64,000 bases of DNA, taken from contig VENA01000009.1 of assembly GCA_009711785.1 (NCBI GenBank), positions 81,649 through 145,648 on the forward strand, read 5' to 3'. Below, in pieces: positions 1-8,291 of this stretch; the first letter of the stretch is position 1; every line of letters begins with the position of its first letter. The notes below the pieces were generated by a model. That model made no database searches and was not told where the DNA came from. It saw nothing but the letters and a program-made list of their open reading frames with translations. Both the position numbers and the translations under genes were made by a program. Source of the stretch: Bacillota bacterium (lineage in GTDB: Bacteria; Bacillota; Clostridia; Tissierellales; MES13).

Positions 1-1
1 T

Positions 2-877
2 ACAGAAATTAAATTATTTGCAAATAATGCTTCACACTATCAGAATATAGCTGAAGAGTTTTATGATAGTATTGATAATGAATATAAGTCTTTTAGAAAA
101 GTAAAAATAGAAATTTCAAATCTAGAGTCTGAAATTGAAAATGATTCTAAAAAGATCGAAAACGATATAAACGTAAAACAAAAGCAAAAGGAAAAAAAAG
201 AAATAAATAAAGAAATAGAAGAACTAGAGGAAGAGAAAGATGAATTAATAGCGGAAATTAGCAAATTAGAAAATGATATTAAGAGAGTAGATAATAAAAT
301 TTCTAGCTTAGCTTTTGCTTCGAAAAAGAATCAGCATATTAAACAATGTTTAGAATATGCCGAATATATATCTAATAAATTACAAAACCATTATAAATCT
401 AAAGAAATAGAAATAAAAAACAAACTAGAGAATAGAGTTAATGAAATATTTAATAAAATGTATCATGGCAATAGAAGTATTATATTAGAGGATAATTATA
501 AATATAAATTAGAAACTCCTGAACTTAAGAGTGATTTCCAGTCAAAGGCTGATGCATCTGCAGGATTAGAGACTGTAACAAGCTTTGCTTTTATTTCAGG
601 GATAGTTGATTTAGCAAGAGAAAAAATGTCAGATAATGGACATATTGAAGTGAAATCAGAACCATATCCTTTGGTTATGGATGCACCTTTTTCTAACGCT
701 GATGATAATCATATAGAAAATGTTTCAAATATTTTACCTAATGTTGCTGAGCAAGTAATAATGTTTATTATGCATAAGGATTGGAATTATGCTAAAAATG
801 TACTGAACTCTAAGTATAACCAAATGTATCAATTAAATAAAAAAAGGGAAACACTTACTATAATAGAGGAGTGGTAA
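2..877 (+). CDS. SMC-like AAA/ABC ATPase, C-terminal part (5' end outside window)
   Basis: The reading frame is open from base 2 to the stop at 875-877, so this is the last 291 residues of a longer protein. It starts with a long charged coiled coil (residues about 15-145, rich in E/K/N), followed by a globular end. The end carries a Walker B-like stretch (PLVMDAPFSNADD) and a downstream switch-type histidine (FIMHKD). A glycine/serine segment (ADASAGLETVTSFAF) sits where ABC/SMC proteins have their signature. This is the layout of SMC/RecN/DndD-type ATPases that power many defence and repair systems. The exact family is not recognised. It is coupled to the small gene that follows (3 nt apart from its likely start), which suggests a two- or three-component system. 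Confidence 0.7.
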   Translation, partial: TEIKLFANNASHYQNIAEEFYDSIDNEYKSFRKVKIEISNLESEIENDSKKIENDINVKQKQKEKKEINKEIEELEEEKDELIAEISKLENDIKRVDNKISSLAFASKKNQHIKQCLEYAEYISNKLQNHYKSKEIEIKNKLENRVNEIFNKMYHGNRSIILEDNYKYKLETPELKSDFQSKADASAGLETVTSFAFISGIVDLAREKMSDNGHIEVKSEPYPLVMDAPFSNADDNHIENVSNILPNVAEQVIMFIMHKDWNYAKNVLNSKYNQMYQLNKKRETLTIIEEW

Positions 878-879
878 TT

Positions 880-1377
880 TTGTTTAATAAAGAATATTCT
901 TTTAGAGGGAAACATGCACAATATGTTATAGATTTAGTAAGAAATACAGGACTATTTGAAAGAAATATTGATGTATATATACTAGCTCCTATTATTGGGT
1001 TATATTATGGAGAAACTGGAACTCCAGATAGTGGAGAAAAAACCACTAAAATTTTTACAAGTGTTTTATTAAAAGAACAGAAAAAGTTAAAATTTATATT
1101 TAGATTAGTTGTGTTATTACATAATGAAGAAAAATTATCTTCACAAGATAGGATTAACAAAGCCTTTAAATTAACTAATGAAAGTGAGAGTAAAAATATT
1201 TATGAATCTTATGTTCTTGGCGGGGTTGAATATCTACACAGGAGATTATTAGGAGATGGACTAGAAGATGAAGAATTTATTAACAATATATATGAATTTG
1301 TAGATGATTTTAATAATGACTTGATTAATAGGGGCTCTAGTGAAAGTTTAATGGAAATATTAAGTAAATATGCATAA
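880..1377 (+). CDS. Small partner protein of the upstream ATPase, function unknown
   Basis: A 165-residue soluble protein with mixed helix content and no motif I recognise. A GTG at 871 would lie inside the ribosome binding site GAGGAG (866-871), so the TTG at 880, eight bases downstream of it, is the better start. The gene follows the SMC-like ATPase by 2 bases, so the two are almost certainly co-translated. ATPases of this kind often have a small middle component of 150-170 residues (for example in ABC-three-component systems), but assignment to such a family is a guess. The promoter must lie upstream of the window. Confidence 0.6.
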   Translation: MFNKEYSFRGKHAQYVIDLVRNTGLFERNIDVYILAPIIGLYYGETGTPDSGEKTTKIFTSVLLKEQKKLKFIFRLVVLLHNEEKLSSQDRINKAFKLTNESESKNIYESYVLGGVEYLHRRLLGDGLEDEEFINNIYEFVDDFNNDLINRGSSESLMEILSKYA

Positions 1378-1839
1378 TTCGCTTAGATCTAAAGTATTTA
1401 GACGAAATTCTACTGAAAAAATTTTTTATAGCTAATTAAGGTTAGTAACTTTTATAGAAAAATAAAGAGATGTTTAGTAAAAATCTCAAGATATTTACTA
1501 TGATTATGTTAATTAATACATATTAACTATGTTGAAAATTAAGGAGAGTAAAGATTCTTTATGTTTATTCATAGAGAATCTTTTTTATTAGAGATAAATT
1601 ACTATATTTATATTAATAATATTATGTAGTATATCCAGTTTAAAATACTAATACTTTAAAATTAATAAGTTAAATTATGAAAATAAAAATGTTGAAATAT
1701 TTACACAATTAATATCATTATTACATTAAATATGATAAAATATGATACAAATAGATAATATTAGAAGTTTTTATACATATAAACAAAGGTTAAAGACTAA
1801 ATAGTGTGTAATAAATAACTGTTTTTGGTAGGTGAGTCT
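1378..1839. other. Intergenic region, 462 bases
   Basis: This gap separates the defence-type pair from the first diguanylate cyclase. It contains one terminator (1551-1586) and otherwise extremely AT-rich sequence. I see no gene, repeat or RNA in it. Confidence 0.5.
1551..1586 (+). terminator. Rho-independent terminator
   Basis: AAGATTCT at 1551-1558 pairs with AGAATCTT at 1575-1582, followed by a run of T. It probably ends the transcript of the ATPase and partner pair. Confidence 0.7.
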
Positions 1840-3294
1840 ATGAAATTGGGAAATAAACTTATACTTTCTATGTTACTATACTTTGTAATTGGGATTACTT
1901 CTTTAAATTATATTACTGATATAGTAGTAATGAAAAGTTATTCTAAACTAGAAAAGGATAATCTATATCTAGAAGGGGAAAGGGTACGTAATATATTTTC
2001 TGATACTATTAAGAGATTAGAGGATTTGACAAAGGACTGGGCATACTGGGATGATACATATGAATTTTTATATAATAAAAATGGAGATTTTTCAGATAGA
2101 AATCTTGTAGTTTCTACCTTTAAAGAGGTTAATATGAATTATGCAATTATATATGATGATCATGGACAAGCAATATTAGATTATAGATATGATGAAAACG
2201 ATAAAAAGATAAAGAAAGTTAAAAAGTCAGTTATTGATGAGTTATGGAAATATAAAAATAAAGATGGACTTATATATGTAGATGGTAATGTACTTGCAAT
2301 AAGTTCAAGAGAAATAACAGATACAAATAAGAAAGAAAAGCCAGAGGGTTTATTAGTTTTTGGATATGACTTTGATAAAGAAATTGTTAATAACTTAAAG
2401 GATAAATTAAAAACTGATATTGATGTTGACTTTAATGAATCATCTTTTAATTCAGATATAGATATAAAAACATATAATGATAGTAGTATTGCTTCTTTTA
2501 AAATTCCCTATCTAAATGTTAATAAAGCGATGGAAGTAAAAATAAACATACCAAATAAAATTACAAATCTCGGTAAAAAAACAACAACAGAATTTATATG
2601 GCTTACTACTGCAATGTTTTTAATTTTTACATTCATTTTATTTTTAATACTTAGATTTGTTATAATCAATAGATTATTCAAATTAAGAAAAGGTACCCAT
2701 GAAATAACTAATAGTAAGGATTTAAGCAAACGACTTAATATAAAGGGTAATGATGAGGTTTCAGACCTTAAAGATGATATTAACTTTATGCTTGAAAAAA
2801 TAGAGAGTATAAATCAAGAGCTTACAGAATATGCAACCTTTGATATGTTAACTGGAGTATTAAATCGAAGAGCAGGGTTAAAGATACTTAAAAAATATAT
2901 GTTTATAGCTAAAGAAAAAGGAACCCCTTTAACTATAGCATATATTGATGTTAATAATTTAAAAATTGTTAATGATAAAGGTAGTCATCAATTAGGAGAT
3001 AGGTTACTTACTGATGTTGTAGATATTATTAGTTCTAACATCCGTAATACAGATAAAATATGTAGATTAGGGGGAGATGAGTTTTTAATAATATTTCCAA
3101 ATAGTGATTATATTAAGGTGGATAAAATATTTAATAGGATACAAAATGTGCTTGAAAAAATAAATAAATCCTCTAATAAACCCTATAAAATAGCTATAAG
3201 TAAAGGTATTGTAGAATACGATAAAGATATGGATATAGATCATTTTATAGATCTTGCAGATAAGTATATGTATGAAGAAAAAAAGAATAAATAA
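1840..3294 (+). CDS. Membrane diguanylate cyclase with CHASE4-type sensor and HAMP
   Basis: Makes c-di-GMP from two GTP. 484 residues: an N-terminal transmembrane segment, an extracellular CHASE4-like domain (the stretch with LTKDWAYWDDTYEFL is typical), a second transmembrane segment near residues 250-270, a HAMP linker, then a GGDEF domain. The catalytic site is intact (RLGGDEFLIIF) and an RxxD inhibitory site (RNTD) lies five residues before it, so feedback inhibition is expected. ATG 1840 is preferred because GGTAGGTGAG lies just upstream; a TTG at 1825 has no ribosome binding site. Transcribed alone, with a good terminator behind it. The ligand is unknown. Confidence 0.9.
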   Translation: MKLGNKLILSMLLYFVIGITSLNYITDIVVMKSYSKLEKDNLYLEGERVRNIFSDTIKRLEDLTKDWAYWDDTYEFLYNKNGDFSDRNLVVSTFKEVNMNYAIIYDDHGQAILDYRYDENDKKIKKVKKSVIDELWKYKNKDGLIYVDGNVLAISSREITDTNKKEKPEGLLVFGYDFDKEIVNNLKDKLKTDIDVDFNESSFNSDIDIKTYNDSSIASFKIPYLNVNKAMEVKINIPNKITNLGKKTTTEFIWLTTAMFLIFTFILFLILRFVIINRLFKLRKGTHEITNSKDLSKRLNIKGNDEVSDLKDDINFMLEKIESINQELTEYATFDMLTGVLNRRAGLKILKKYMFIAKEKGTPLTIAYIDVNNLKIVNDKGSHQLGDRLLTDVVDIISSNIRNTDKICRLGGDEFLIIFPNSDYIKVDKIFNRIQNVLEKINKSSNKPYKIAISKGIVEYDKDMDIDHFIDLADKYMYEEKKNK

Positions 3295-3300
3295 AATTTT

Positions 3301-3335
3301 AACTGTAAGGATGTAATCATTCTTACAGTTTTTTT
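3301..3335 (+). terminator. Rho-independent terminator
   Basis: AACTGTAAG (3301-3309) pairs perfectly with CTTACAGTT (3322-3330), followed by seven T. It ends the diguanylate cyclase transcript. Confidence 0.9.
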
Positions 3336-3469
3336 AATGAAAAAAGTAGAATTTACTAAAGGCCACTACATATATTAGGAAAATATTTAAAAAATGTAAA
3401 AAATACAATATTATATAAAGGATAATAGAAAAATATGTAGAATAATTTCTATAATAGAGGTGGTTCATT

Positions 3470-5098
3470 ATGGTAAATGAAATACTAAAAAAAATAATGG
3501 GAATTGATTATTATAGATTATCTAAAGAAGATAAAGAACAAATAAAAAAAGAACAATTAGAAATGAATATATCTAGACTAAGGTTTTTTTATCCTTTTTT
3601 ATTAATTATTAATTTAATTCTTTTATTTATCGACATATTTAAATTTAAACCATTATGGTATAGTACAGTTGGTTATAGAAATCTATACTATTTTCATATA
3701 ATTATAATACTTGGTCTTTTATATTTTATAATAGCATTAAATTTTAAGAAAAGATTAAATAAGTATAGTATTAAAAGAAAGAAATTAATAAGTTTAGGAT
3801 CTATATTATATATTCTATTATGGTGTTCTTTACTATCTATAAATGCACAATTAACCCACGGGCAAATATCTGCATATATTATAGGTGCTTTAACTATTTC
3901 AGCATCTATTTTAATAACCCCACTTTTAAATTTAATTATATATTTAATACCCCATATAATATTTACTATAGGAATAATTAGTATTAATACTAACTTAAAT
4001 CAATTAAGTGGTAATATAGTTAATTCTACTTTTTTAATTGCTTTAACAATAGTAATAGCTAATATGAATTTTACAAACCATGTAAATGATTATATAAATA
4101 AAAAAATAATAAAAACTAAGAAATTGGAATTAGAAAATTCCCATAAAAATCTAGAAAAGGCATTAGAAAAGCGAACTGAAGAACTAAATAAAATGAATGA
4201 GGATTTAATAAAAGAAATAAAGAAAAGATATGATTCTGAGGTTAGAAGTATTAAAGAAAAACTTAGATATGAAAGAGAAAAAGAAAAACTTAATGAAAAG
4301 ATTAAATATGAAGAGATAAGAGCTCAGTTTTTTGCAAATATATCCCATGAATTCAAAACACCTTTAAACGTTATATTTAGTGCTCAACAAATGATAGATT
4401 TACTTATTAAAAATGACTTAAAAAACAATGAAGATAAGATAAATAAATATGTAAAAACAATTAAACAAAATTGCTATAGGTTAATCCGTTTAATAGGTAA
4501 CTTGATAGATATAACAAAAATAGATACGGGAGTATATGAATTTAAACCTAAAAATATAGATATAGTAAGAATAGTTAAGGATATTACTTTTTCTGTAATT
4601 GATTATATTGAAGATAAAAATATAAGTGTAAATTTTAATTCAACTATTAATAGAAAGACTATTGCCTGTGATCCAGATAAAATTGAAAGGATTTTACTTA
4701 ATTTAATCTCAAATGCTATTAAATTTACACCTGAATGTGGAAAAATATATATAAATGTTTATGATAGTAAAGATTCAGTTTATATTAGTATAAAAGATTC
4801 TGGTATGGGCATACCTAAAGATATGCAAAAGCTAATCTTTGATAGATTTGTACAAGTTGATAAAACAACAAAAAGGGCCAGAGAGGGAAGTGGTATAGGT
4901 CTTTCATTAGTTAAATCTTTAGTTGAAATGCATAGTGGAGAGATTAAGCTTATTAGTGAAAAGGATAATGGTAGTGAGTTTATTATACGTTTACCTAGTA
5001 AGGTTATCAATACTAAAGAAATTAAGGATGAAGTAGCAGTCACGTCCCAGGAAAAAGTAGAGAAAATAAATGTTGAATTCTCAGATATATATTTTTAA
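3470..5098 (+). CDS. Membrane-bound sensor histidine kinase (orphan)
   Basis: 542 residues. About six hydrophobic segments span residues 35-205, then a charged coiled coil (210-280), then HisKA and HATPase_c domains. The H-box is ANISHEFKTPLN with His293. The ATP-binding N-box (NLISNAIKFT), G1 (DSGMGIP) and G2 (GSGIGLSLVKSL) are intact, so it should autophosphorylate. No response regulator gene lies next to it; in spore-formers many such orphan kinases feed Spo0A, but nothing in the sequence proves that here. ATG 3470 follows AGAGGTGG. The large membrane sensor lacks a recognisable extracellular domain, which suggests it senses something in or at the membrane. Confidence 0.9.
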   Translation: MVNEILKKIMGIDYYRLSKEDKEQIKKEQLEMNISRLRFFYPFLLIINLILLFIDIFKFKPLWYSTVGYRNLYYFHIIIILGLLYFIIALNFKKRLNKYSIKRKKLISLGSILYILLWCSLLSINAQLTHGQISAYIIGALTISASILITPLLNLIIYLIPHIIFTIGIISINTNLNQLSGNIVNSTFLIALTIVIANMNFTNHVNDYINKKIIKTKKLELENSHKNLEKALEKRTEELNKMNEDLIKEIKKRYDSEVRSIKEKLRYEREKEKLNEKIKYEEIRAQFFANISHEFKTPLNVIFSAQQMIDLLIKNDLKNNEDKINKYVKTIKQNCYRLIRLIGNLIDITKIDTGVYEFKPKNIDIVRIVKDITFSVIDYIEDKNISVNFNSTINRKTIACDPDKIERILLNLISNAIKFTPECGKIYINVYDSKDSVYISIKDSGMGIPKDMQKLIFDRFVQVDKTTKRAREGSGIGLSLVKSLVEMHSGEIKLISEKDNGSEFIIRLPSKVINTKEIKDEVAVTSQEKVEKINVEFSDIYF

Positions 5099-5154
5099 AA
5101 CATTAAACTAATTAAACTATATAAAAAAGTGATTAACCTTACTATTAATCCATT

Positions 5155-5193
5155 GGCACCACATGTTAAAGATGTAAGTGACCGTTTTTTTTT
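5155..5193 (+). terminator. Terminator behind the histidine kinase
   Basis: An imperfect stem (GG, CAC and ACAT pairing with ATGT, GTG and CC between 5155 and 5183) is followed by nine T. Confidence 0.6.
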
Positions 5194-5236
5194 ATAATAA
5201 ATGTTTATTAGTGATAAATTTATATTTGTAATTATT

Positions 5237-5260
5237 ATAGCCAATATGGCTATTTTTTTT
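5237..5260 (+). terminator. Short hairpin with T-run
   Basis: ATAGCC (5237-5242) pairs with GGCTAT (5248-5253), followed by eight or more T. It is a second terminator in front of the promoter at 5291. Confidence 0.7.
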
Positions 5261-5290
5261 ATAAAAAAAGTTTAAAGTAATAATTTATGC

Positions 5291-5319
5291 TTGAAATTAA
5301 ATGAACAAAAAGGTATAAT
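5291..5319 (+). promoter_or_regulatory. Housekeeping promoter for the DUF2087 gene
   Basis: TTGAAA at 5291-5296 and TATAAT at 5314-5319, spaced 17 bases, about 50 bases before the start codon. Confidence 0.8.
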
Positions 5320-5371
5320 GTTTATAATAAAACAAACAAAAACAAATAAAGTTTAAAACAGGAGGGGTAAA

Positions 5372-5641
5372 ATGGGGAGACTTGAAAATTTTTTAGATGA
5401 AAAGGAAAGAGTAAAACAATGGCCTGCAAAACATAGCTTAAAGATAGAGGTTGTAAAATATATAGCTTCTAAATTTGAAGAAGACATAGTCTATACTGAA
5501 AAGGAAGTTAATGAAATAATTAATCAGTGGCATACCTATGGGGATTACTTTATGCTTAGAAGAGCTATGATAGAATACAAGCTAATGGATCGTAAAAAGG
5601 ATGGGTCAAAGTATTGGAAACTGGAGGATGAAAATGAATAA
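5372..5641 (+). CDS. DUF2087 domain protein
   Basis: 89 residues with the DUF2087 signature: FLDEKERVKQWPAKHSLK, then TEKEVNEIINQWHTYGDYFMLRR and DGSKYW. The family is small, occurs alone or fused to winged-helix or GNAT domains, and is thought to be regulatory; the biochemical role is not known. ATG 5372 follows AGGAGGGG. The next gene, a GNAT, starts 8 bases before this stop codon, so the two are translationally coupled, echoing the fusions seen elsewhere. Confidence 0.85.
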   Translation: MGRLENFLDEKERVKQWPAKHSLKIEVVKYIASKFEEDIVYTEKEVNEIINQWHTYGDYFMLRRAMIEYKLMDRKKDGSKYWKLEDENE

Positions 5642-6200
5642 AGTTGACTTAAGATTATTATCTGAATATGGAGAAACTAAAAACTTAATTATAAAGAATT
5701 CAGAAATAGAAGAATGTAGAGATTTACAGGATATATGTGAATTATGGAATAAAGATGATAAGGAGTATATAGAAGGGCATAAATTTAAAGAAAACTATAT
5801 TGAAAAATGTATTAAAGAAGGGGATTTGCCTCCTATTAAGGATGCAAAGGTTGAGTTTTATAAAATAAAATCTATTTATTTAAAGGACGAGAAAAAAATA
5901 ATAGGATTTTTAGATGCATATCATGGATATCCTTCATTGAATTCTTTTTTTATAAGTACATTTGTAATAAGTCCTAAATATCAAAAGAATGGATATGCAC
6001 AGGAAGTAATTGAATATATTTCAAATGAGGTTAAAAATTTAGATTATGAAAGGATTTGTATAGGAGTATATTTAAAGAATTGGAAGGCACTTAGGTTTTG
6101 GACTAAAGCAGGATTTGATAAGATATTAGGTATATATGGAGATAAAAATTATAGTGAAAATACATATGCTTTTATAGGTTTAGAAAAAAGGTTAGTTTAA
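5634..6200 (+). CDS. GNAT family N-acetyltransferase
   Basis: 188 residues with a GNAT core: ISTFVISPKYQKNGYAQEVIEY is the acetyl-CoA pyrophosphate-binding motif A (Q/R-x-x-G-x-A/G), followed by the C-terminal NWKALRFWTKAGFDK motif. The substrate is unknown. The start is ATG 5634, six bases after GGAGG (5623-5627); it overlaps the DUF2087 stop codon. Longer frames starting at 5601 lie inside the upstream gene and lack a ribosome binding site. It forms a two-gene operon with DUF2087. Confidence 0.85.
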   Translation: MNKVDLRLLSEYGETKNLIIKNSEIEECRDLQDICELWNKDDKEYIEGHKFKENYIEKCIKEGDLPPIKDAKVEFYKIKSIYLKDEKKIIGFLDAYHGYPSLNSFFISTFVISPKYQKNGYAQEVIEYISNEVKNLDYERICIGVYLKNWKALRFWTKAGFDKILGIYGDKNYSENTYAFIGLEKRLV

Positions 6201-6205
6201 GATAA

Positions 6206-6242
6206 AAAAGAGATAAACGTCTAAGACGCGTATCTCTTTTTT
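6206..6242. terminator. Bidirectional terminator between convergent genes
   Basis: AAAGAGATA (6207-6215) pairs with TATCTCTTT (6231-6239). T runs follow on the plus strand and A runs precede it, so it can serve the GNAT gene and the antiporter on the minus strand. Confidence 0.8.
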
Positions 6243-6245
6243 ATA

Positions 6246-7283
6246 TTAAATCCATGTATAGTTTAAAATGATATATAAAAGATAGATACTAAAGAGTAGA
6301 AGACCTTCTTTTTTAGTAATCTCCTCATTTTCACCCCTTGAAAATAATCTAAAGGAAATTAGGATAATTAACATTGTTGGAATTTGCAGTTTGTAAAAAT
6401 TAACTGGAACATTAAGTCCACCTTTAGTTACTAAAGCAGCACCTCCAACTACAAATAATACATTTAATATATCAGCACCTACAATATTACCAACAGCAAG
6501 CTCTCCATGGCCTTTTTTCACTGCAGTAATAGCAGTTACTAACTCAGGCAAACTAGTTCCAAAGGCAATTAATGTTGCAGCAATAATACTTTCAGGAATC
6601 CCTATACGAATTGCTGTAATCTCAACAGTTGGTATTAAAAGTTTTGATGATCCTATAACTAAAACTATACCTAAAATTAGTTTTAAAATTTGAGTTAAAG
6701 GATTTTTATCTTCCATTAAAATATCTTCACCATAGGCAATTTCTTCACTAGTTTCTATATCTTTAGATCCTTTTAAGTTTTTACTCCATTTAATAGACAT
6801 ATAAATATAAGTTATTAATAGTCCAATAAAAATTAAGCCTATCCATTGACTAATATTTCCGGTATTTCCCCTAGATAGAAAGGGAAGACTCACAACAGCT
6901 AGTAATATACCAGCCCATACTTGAATTTTACCTTGTCGATTAACAATGCTTTCATCCACTGGTAATTTCCCAATAAGTGCAGCTAAACCGATAATAAGAC
7001 CTGTATCTGCTATAACAGAACCAATAGCATTACCTAAAGCTAAGTCAGGATTTCCATTAACTGCTGCTAAAACAGATACACTAGCCTCAGGAAGGGTAGT
7101 TCCTAAAGAGACAATTGTTGCACCGATAATAGTTTTAGATATACCTAAGTTTAAAGAAAGATTAACAGCTTCATCTACTAAGATATCTGCTCCTTTACTT
7201 ATGGTATATAAGGTAATAGCACCAATTAAAATTAATAACCAAGTTGGAAATGATTCTAAATAACTGCAAATAAGTACTTCCAT
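6246..7283 (-). CDS. CaCA-family cation antiporter (YrbG type)
   Basis: Membrane exchanger of 345 residues with about ten helices in two inverted halves. Each half has the alpha-repeat that binds the cation: GATIVSLGTTLPEASVS with LALGNAIGS, and AATLIAFGTSLPELVTAI with LAVGNIVGADILN. The family exchanges Na+ or H+ for Ca2+. Here the leader is a yybP-ykoY Mn2+ riboswitch with a terminator, so Mn2+ is a plausible substrate (inference). ATG 7283 follows AAAGGGGGC. It is monocistronic. Two more members of the family lie at 57895 and 58997. Confidence 0.9.
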   Translation of the reverse strand: MEVLICSYLESFPTWLLILIGAITLYTISKGADILVDEAVNLSLNLGISKTIIGATIVSLGTTLPEASVSVLAAVNGNPDLALGNAIGSVIADTGLIIGLAALIGKLPVDESIVNRQGKIQVWAGILLAVVSLPFLSRGNTGNISQWIGLIFIGLLITYIYMSIKWSKNLKGSKDIETSEEIAYGEDILMEDKNPLTQILKLILGIVLVIGSSKLLIPTVEITAIRIGIPESIIAATLIAFGTSLPELVTAITAVKKGHGELAVGNIVGADILNVLFVVGGAALVTKGGLNVPVNFYKLQIPTMLIILISFRLFSRGENEEITKKEGLLLFSIYLLYIILNYTWI

Positions 7284-7322
7284 AAAAAGCCCCCTTTAAT
7301 TTGATAAAAAACTAATTAAAAT

Positions 7323-7379
7323 AAAAAAACTCTACAGTGAATATAAGTTAATGAACTTAACTTATATTCACTGTAGAGT
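7323..7379 (-). terminator. Riboswitch expression-platform terminator
   Basis: On the minus strand a perfect 23-bp stem (7379-7357 with 7351-7329), a 5-base loop and a run of seven T (7329-7323). The first bases of the 5' arm are also the 3' strand of the aptamer P1 helix, so the two structures exclude each other. This predicts an ON switch: ligand holds P1 and prevents the terminator. Confidence 0.9.
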
Positions 7380-7467
7380 CTCACTAGACACATTGCCATT
7401 GAAGCCGGGAAAATATTTTTTCCGAAATGACGACTTCAATCCCTTTTTAAGGTTAGTTACTCCCTCT
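7373..7467 (-). ncRNA. yybP-ykoY riboswitch (Mn2+-sensing)
   Basis: The minus strand reads AGAGGGAGTA, a GAAGTCGTCATTTCGG block, CCCGGCTTCAATGGCA, then TCTAGTGAGACTCT. This matches the conserved yybP-ykoY order (GGGGAGUAG, GUCGUCA..., CCGGCUU..., and a closing GAGAC/AAGACC) that builds the Mn2+ site where two helical legs dock. P1 forms between AGAG at 7467-7464 and CTCT near 7379-7376. It lies between a strong promoter (7476-7504) and the antiporter gene. Members of this class sense Mn2+ and normally switch on Mn exporters. Recognised from memory of the consensus, not by covariance search. Confidence 0.85.
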
Positions 7468-7475
7468 TTATATAT

Positions 7476-7504
7476 AGTATAGATAAAAAAGATGAGTTTG
7501 TCAA
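7476..7504 (-). promoter_or_regulatory. Promoter of the riboswitch leader
   Basis: On the minus strand TTGACA (7504-7499), 17 bases, TATACT (7481-7476); transcription would start about ten bases before the aptamer. Confidence 0.85.
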
Positions 7505-7621
7505 TTAATTACAGCAAAGTATTTTTCTATATTTAGAAAGGAAGTAACTGTTTTTTATAGAATTTATTATTGTCAATTACTCTAAGTAATATATTATAAT
7601 ATATTTAGAAAGAGGGGTATT

Positions 7622-8107
7622 ATGAAAGGGAAAAATTATTTTTATGAAGTACAAAAACCATCTAAAAATTTAATGGGAATCTTTTTAACTACTTTTGTTA
7701 TAAGTATAATATTAGTAGGGATAAATAGATTCTTTATTAATAATAAAGAGTTTTATTTTTATTTATTACCATTTATAATAGTCTCAGGAATATTTTCTTA
7801 TTTATCTATTTCTTTATCTTTTATAATAAAGATAACTTCTAAAGGTATATATTATAGATTAACACCCTTTCATTTTATAAGTAGATATATTCCTTTTAAT
7901 GAAATTGAAAATATTAAAGTCGGAAAATTAAATGCAAAATTTAAATATAAAGGATTTAAAATTAAAAAGAATTATAAAAATAGTTTATATCTTTTAGGTG
8001 GATATAATGTTTTTACAATCGAAAAGAAAAATGGTCATATTTTAACCTTTAGTACTAAGAGAAGGGATGAATTAAATGAATTTTTAGACAAAATTAAAAT
8101 AACTTAA
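7622..8107 (+). CDS. Two-helix membrane protein with PH-like cytoplasmic domain
   Basis: 161 residues. Two hydrophobic helices (about residues 18-35 and 45-70) are followed by a beta-rich region with ITSKGIYYRLTPFH, IPFNEIENIKV and FTIEKKNGHILTFSTKRRDEL. That pattern resembles bacterial PH-like (bPH/DUF6141-type) domains, in which a strand-rich barrel follows a membrane hairpin. Function unknown. ATG 7622 follows AGAGGGG. Transcribed away from the riboswitch-controlled antiporter. Confidence 0.7.
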   Translation: MKGKNYFYEVQKPSKNLMGIFLTTFVISIILVGINRFFINNKEFYFYLLPFIIVSGIFSYLSISLSFIIKITSKGIYYRLTPFHFISRYIPFNEIENIKVGKLNAKFKYKGFKIKKNYKNSLYLLGGYNVFTIEKKNGHILTFSTKRRDELNEFLDKIKIT

Positions 8108-8197
8108 GGGATGATACTTTGAGCTCCTAAATGTTAAAGGTTAGTTAAACTCAAAGGAAAAAGTAATAATACCTTTAAAAATGGTAGTTAAATTTTC

Positions 8198-8222
8198 ATT
8201 AGTATTAAGGCTTAATACTAAT
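8198..8222. repeat. 25-base palindrome upstream of the GH3 gene
   Basis: ATTAGTATTAAG (8198-8209), one central G, then CTTAATACTAAT (8211-8222), a perfect inverted repeat about 70 bases before the start codon. With a single-base centre it is better suited to binding a dimeric regulator than to forming a hairpin. No T-run follows. Confidence 0.5.
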
Positions 8223-8291
8223 AAAAAATTAAATAAAACAAAAGCTAATAAAGCCTATAAAAAGGGATAAAAATTTTAAAAAGGTGATATT

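Noticed and set aside
6946..7263. Open frame opposite the CaCA antiporter
   Set aside because: It is the antisense shadow of the conserved antiporter and has no ribosome binding site.
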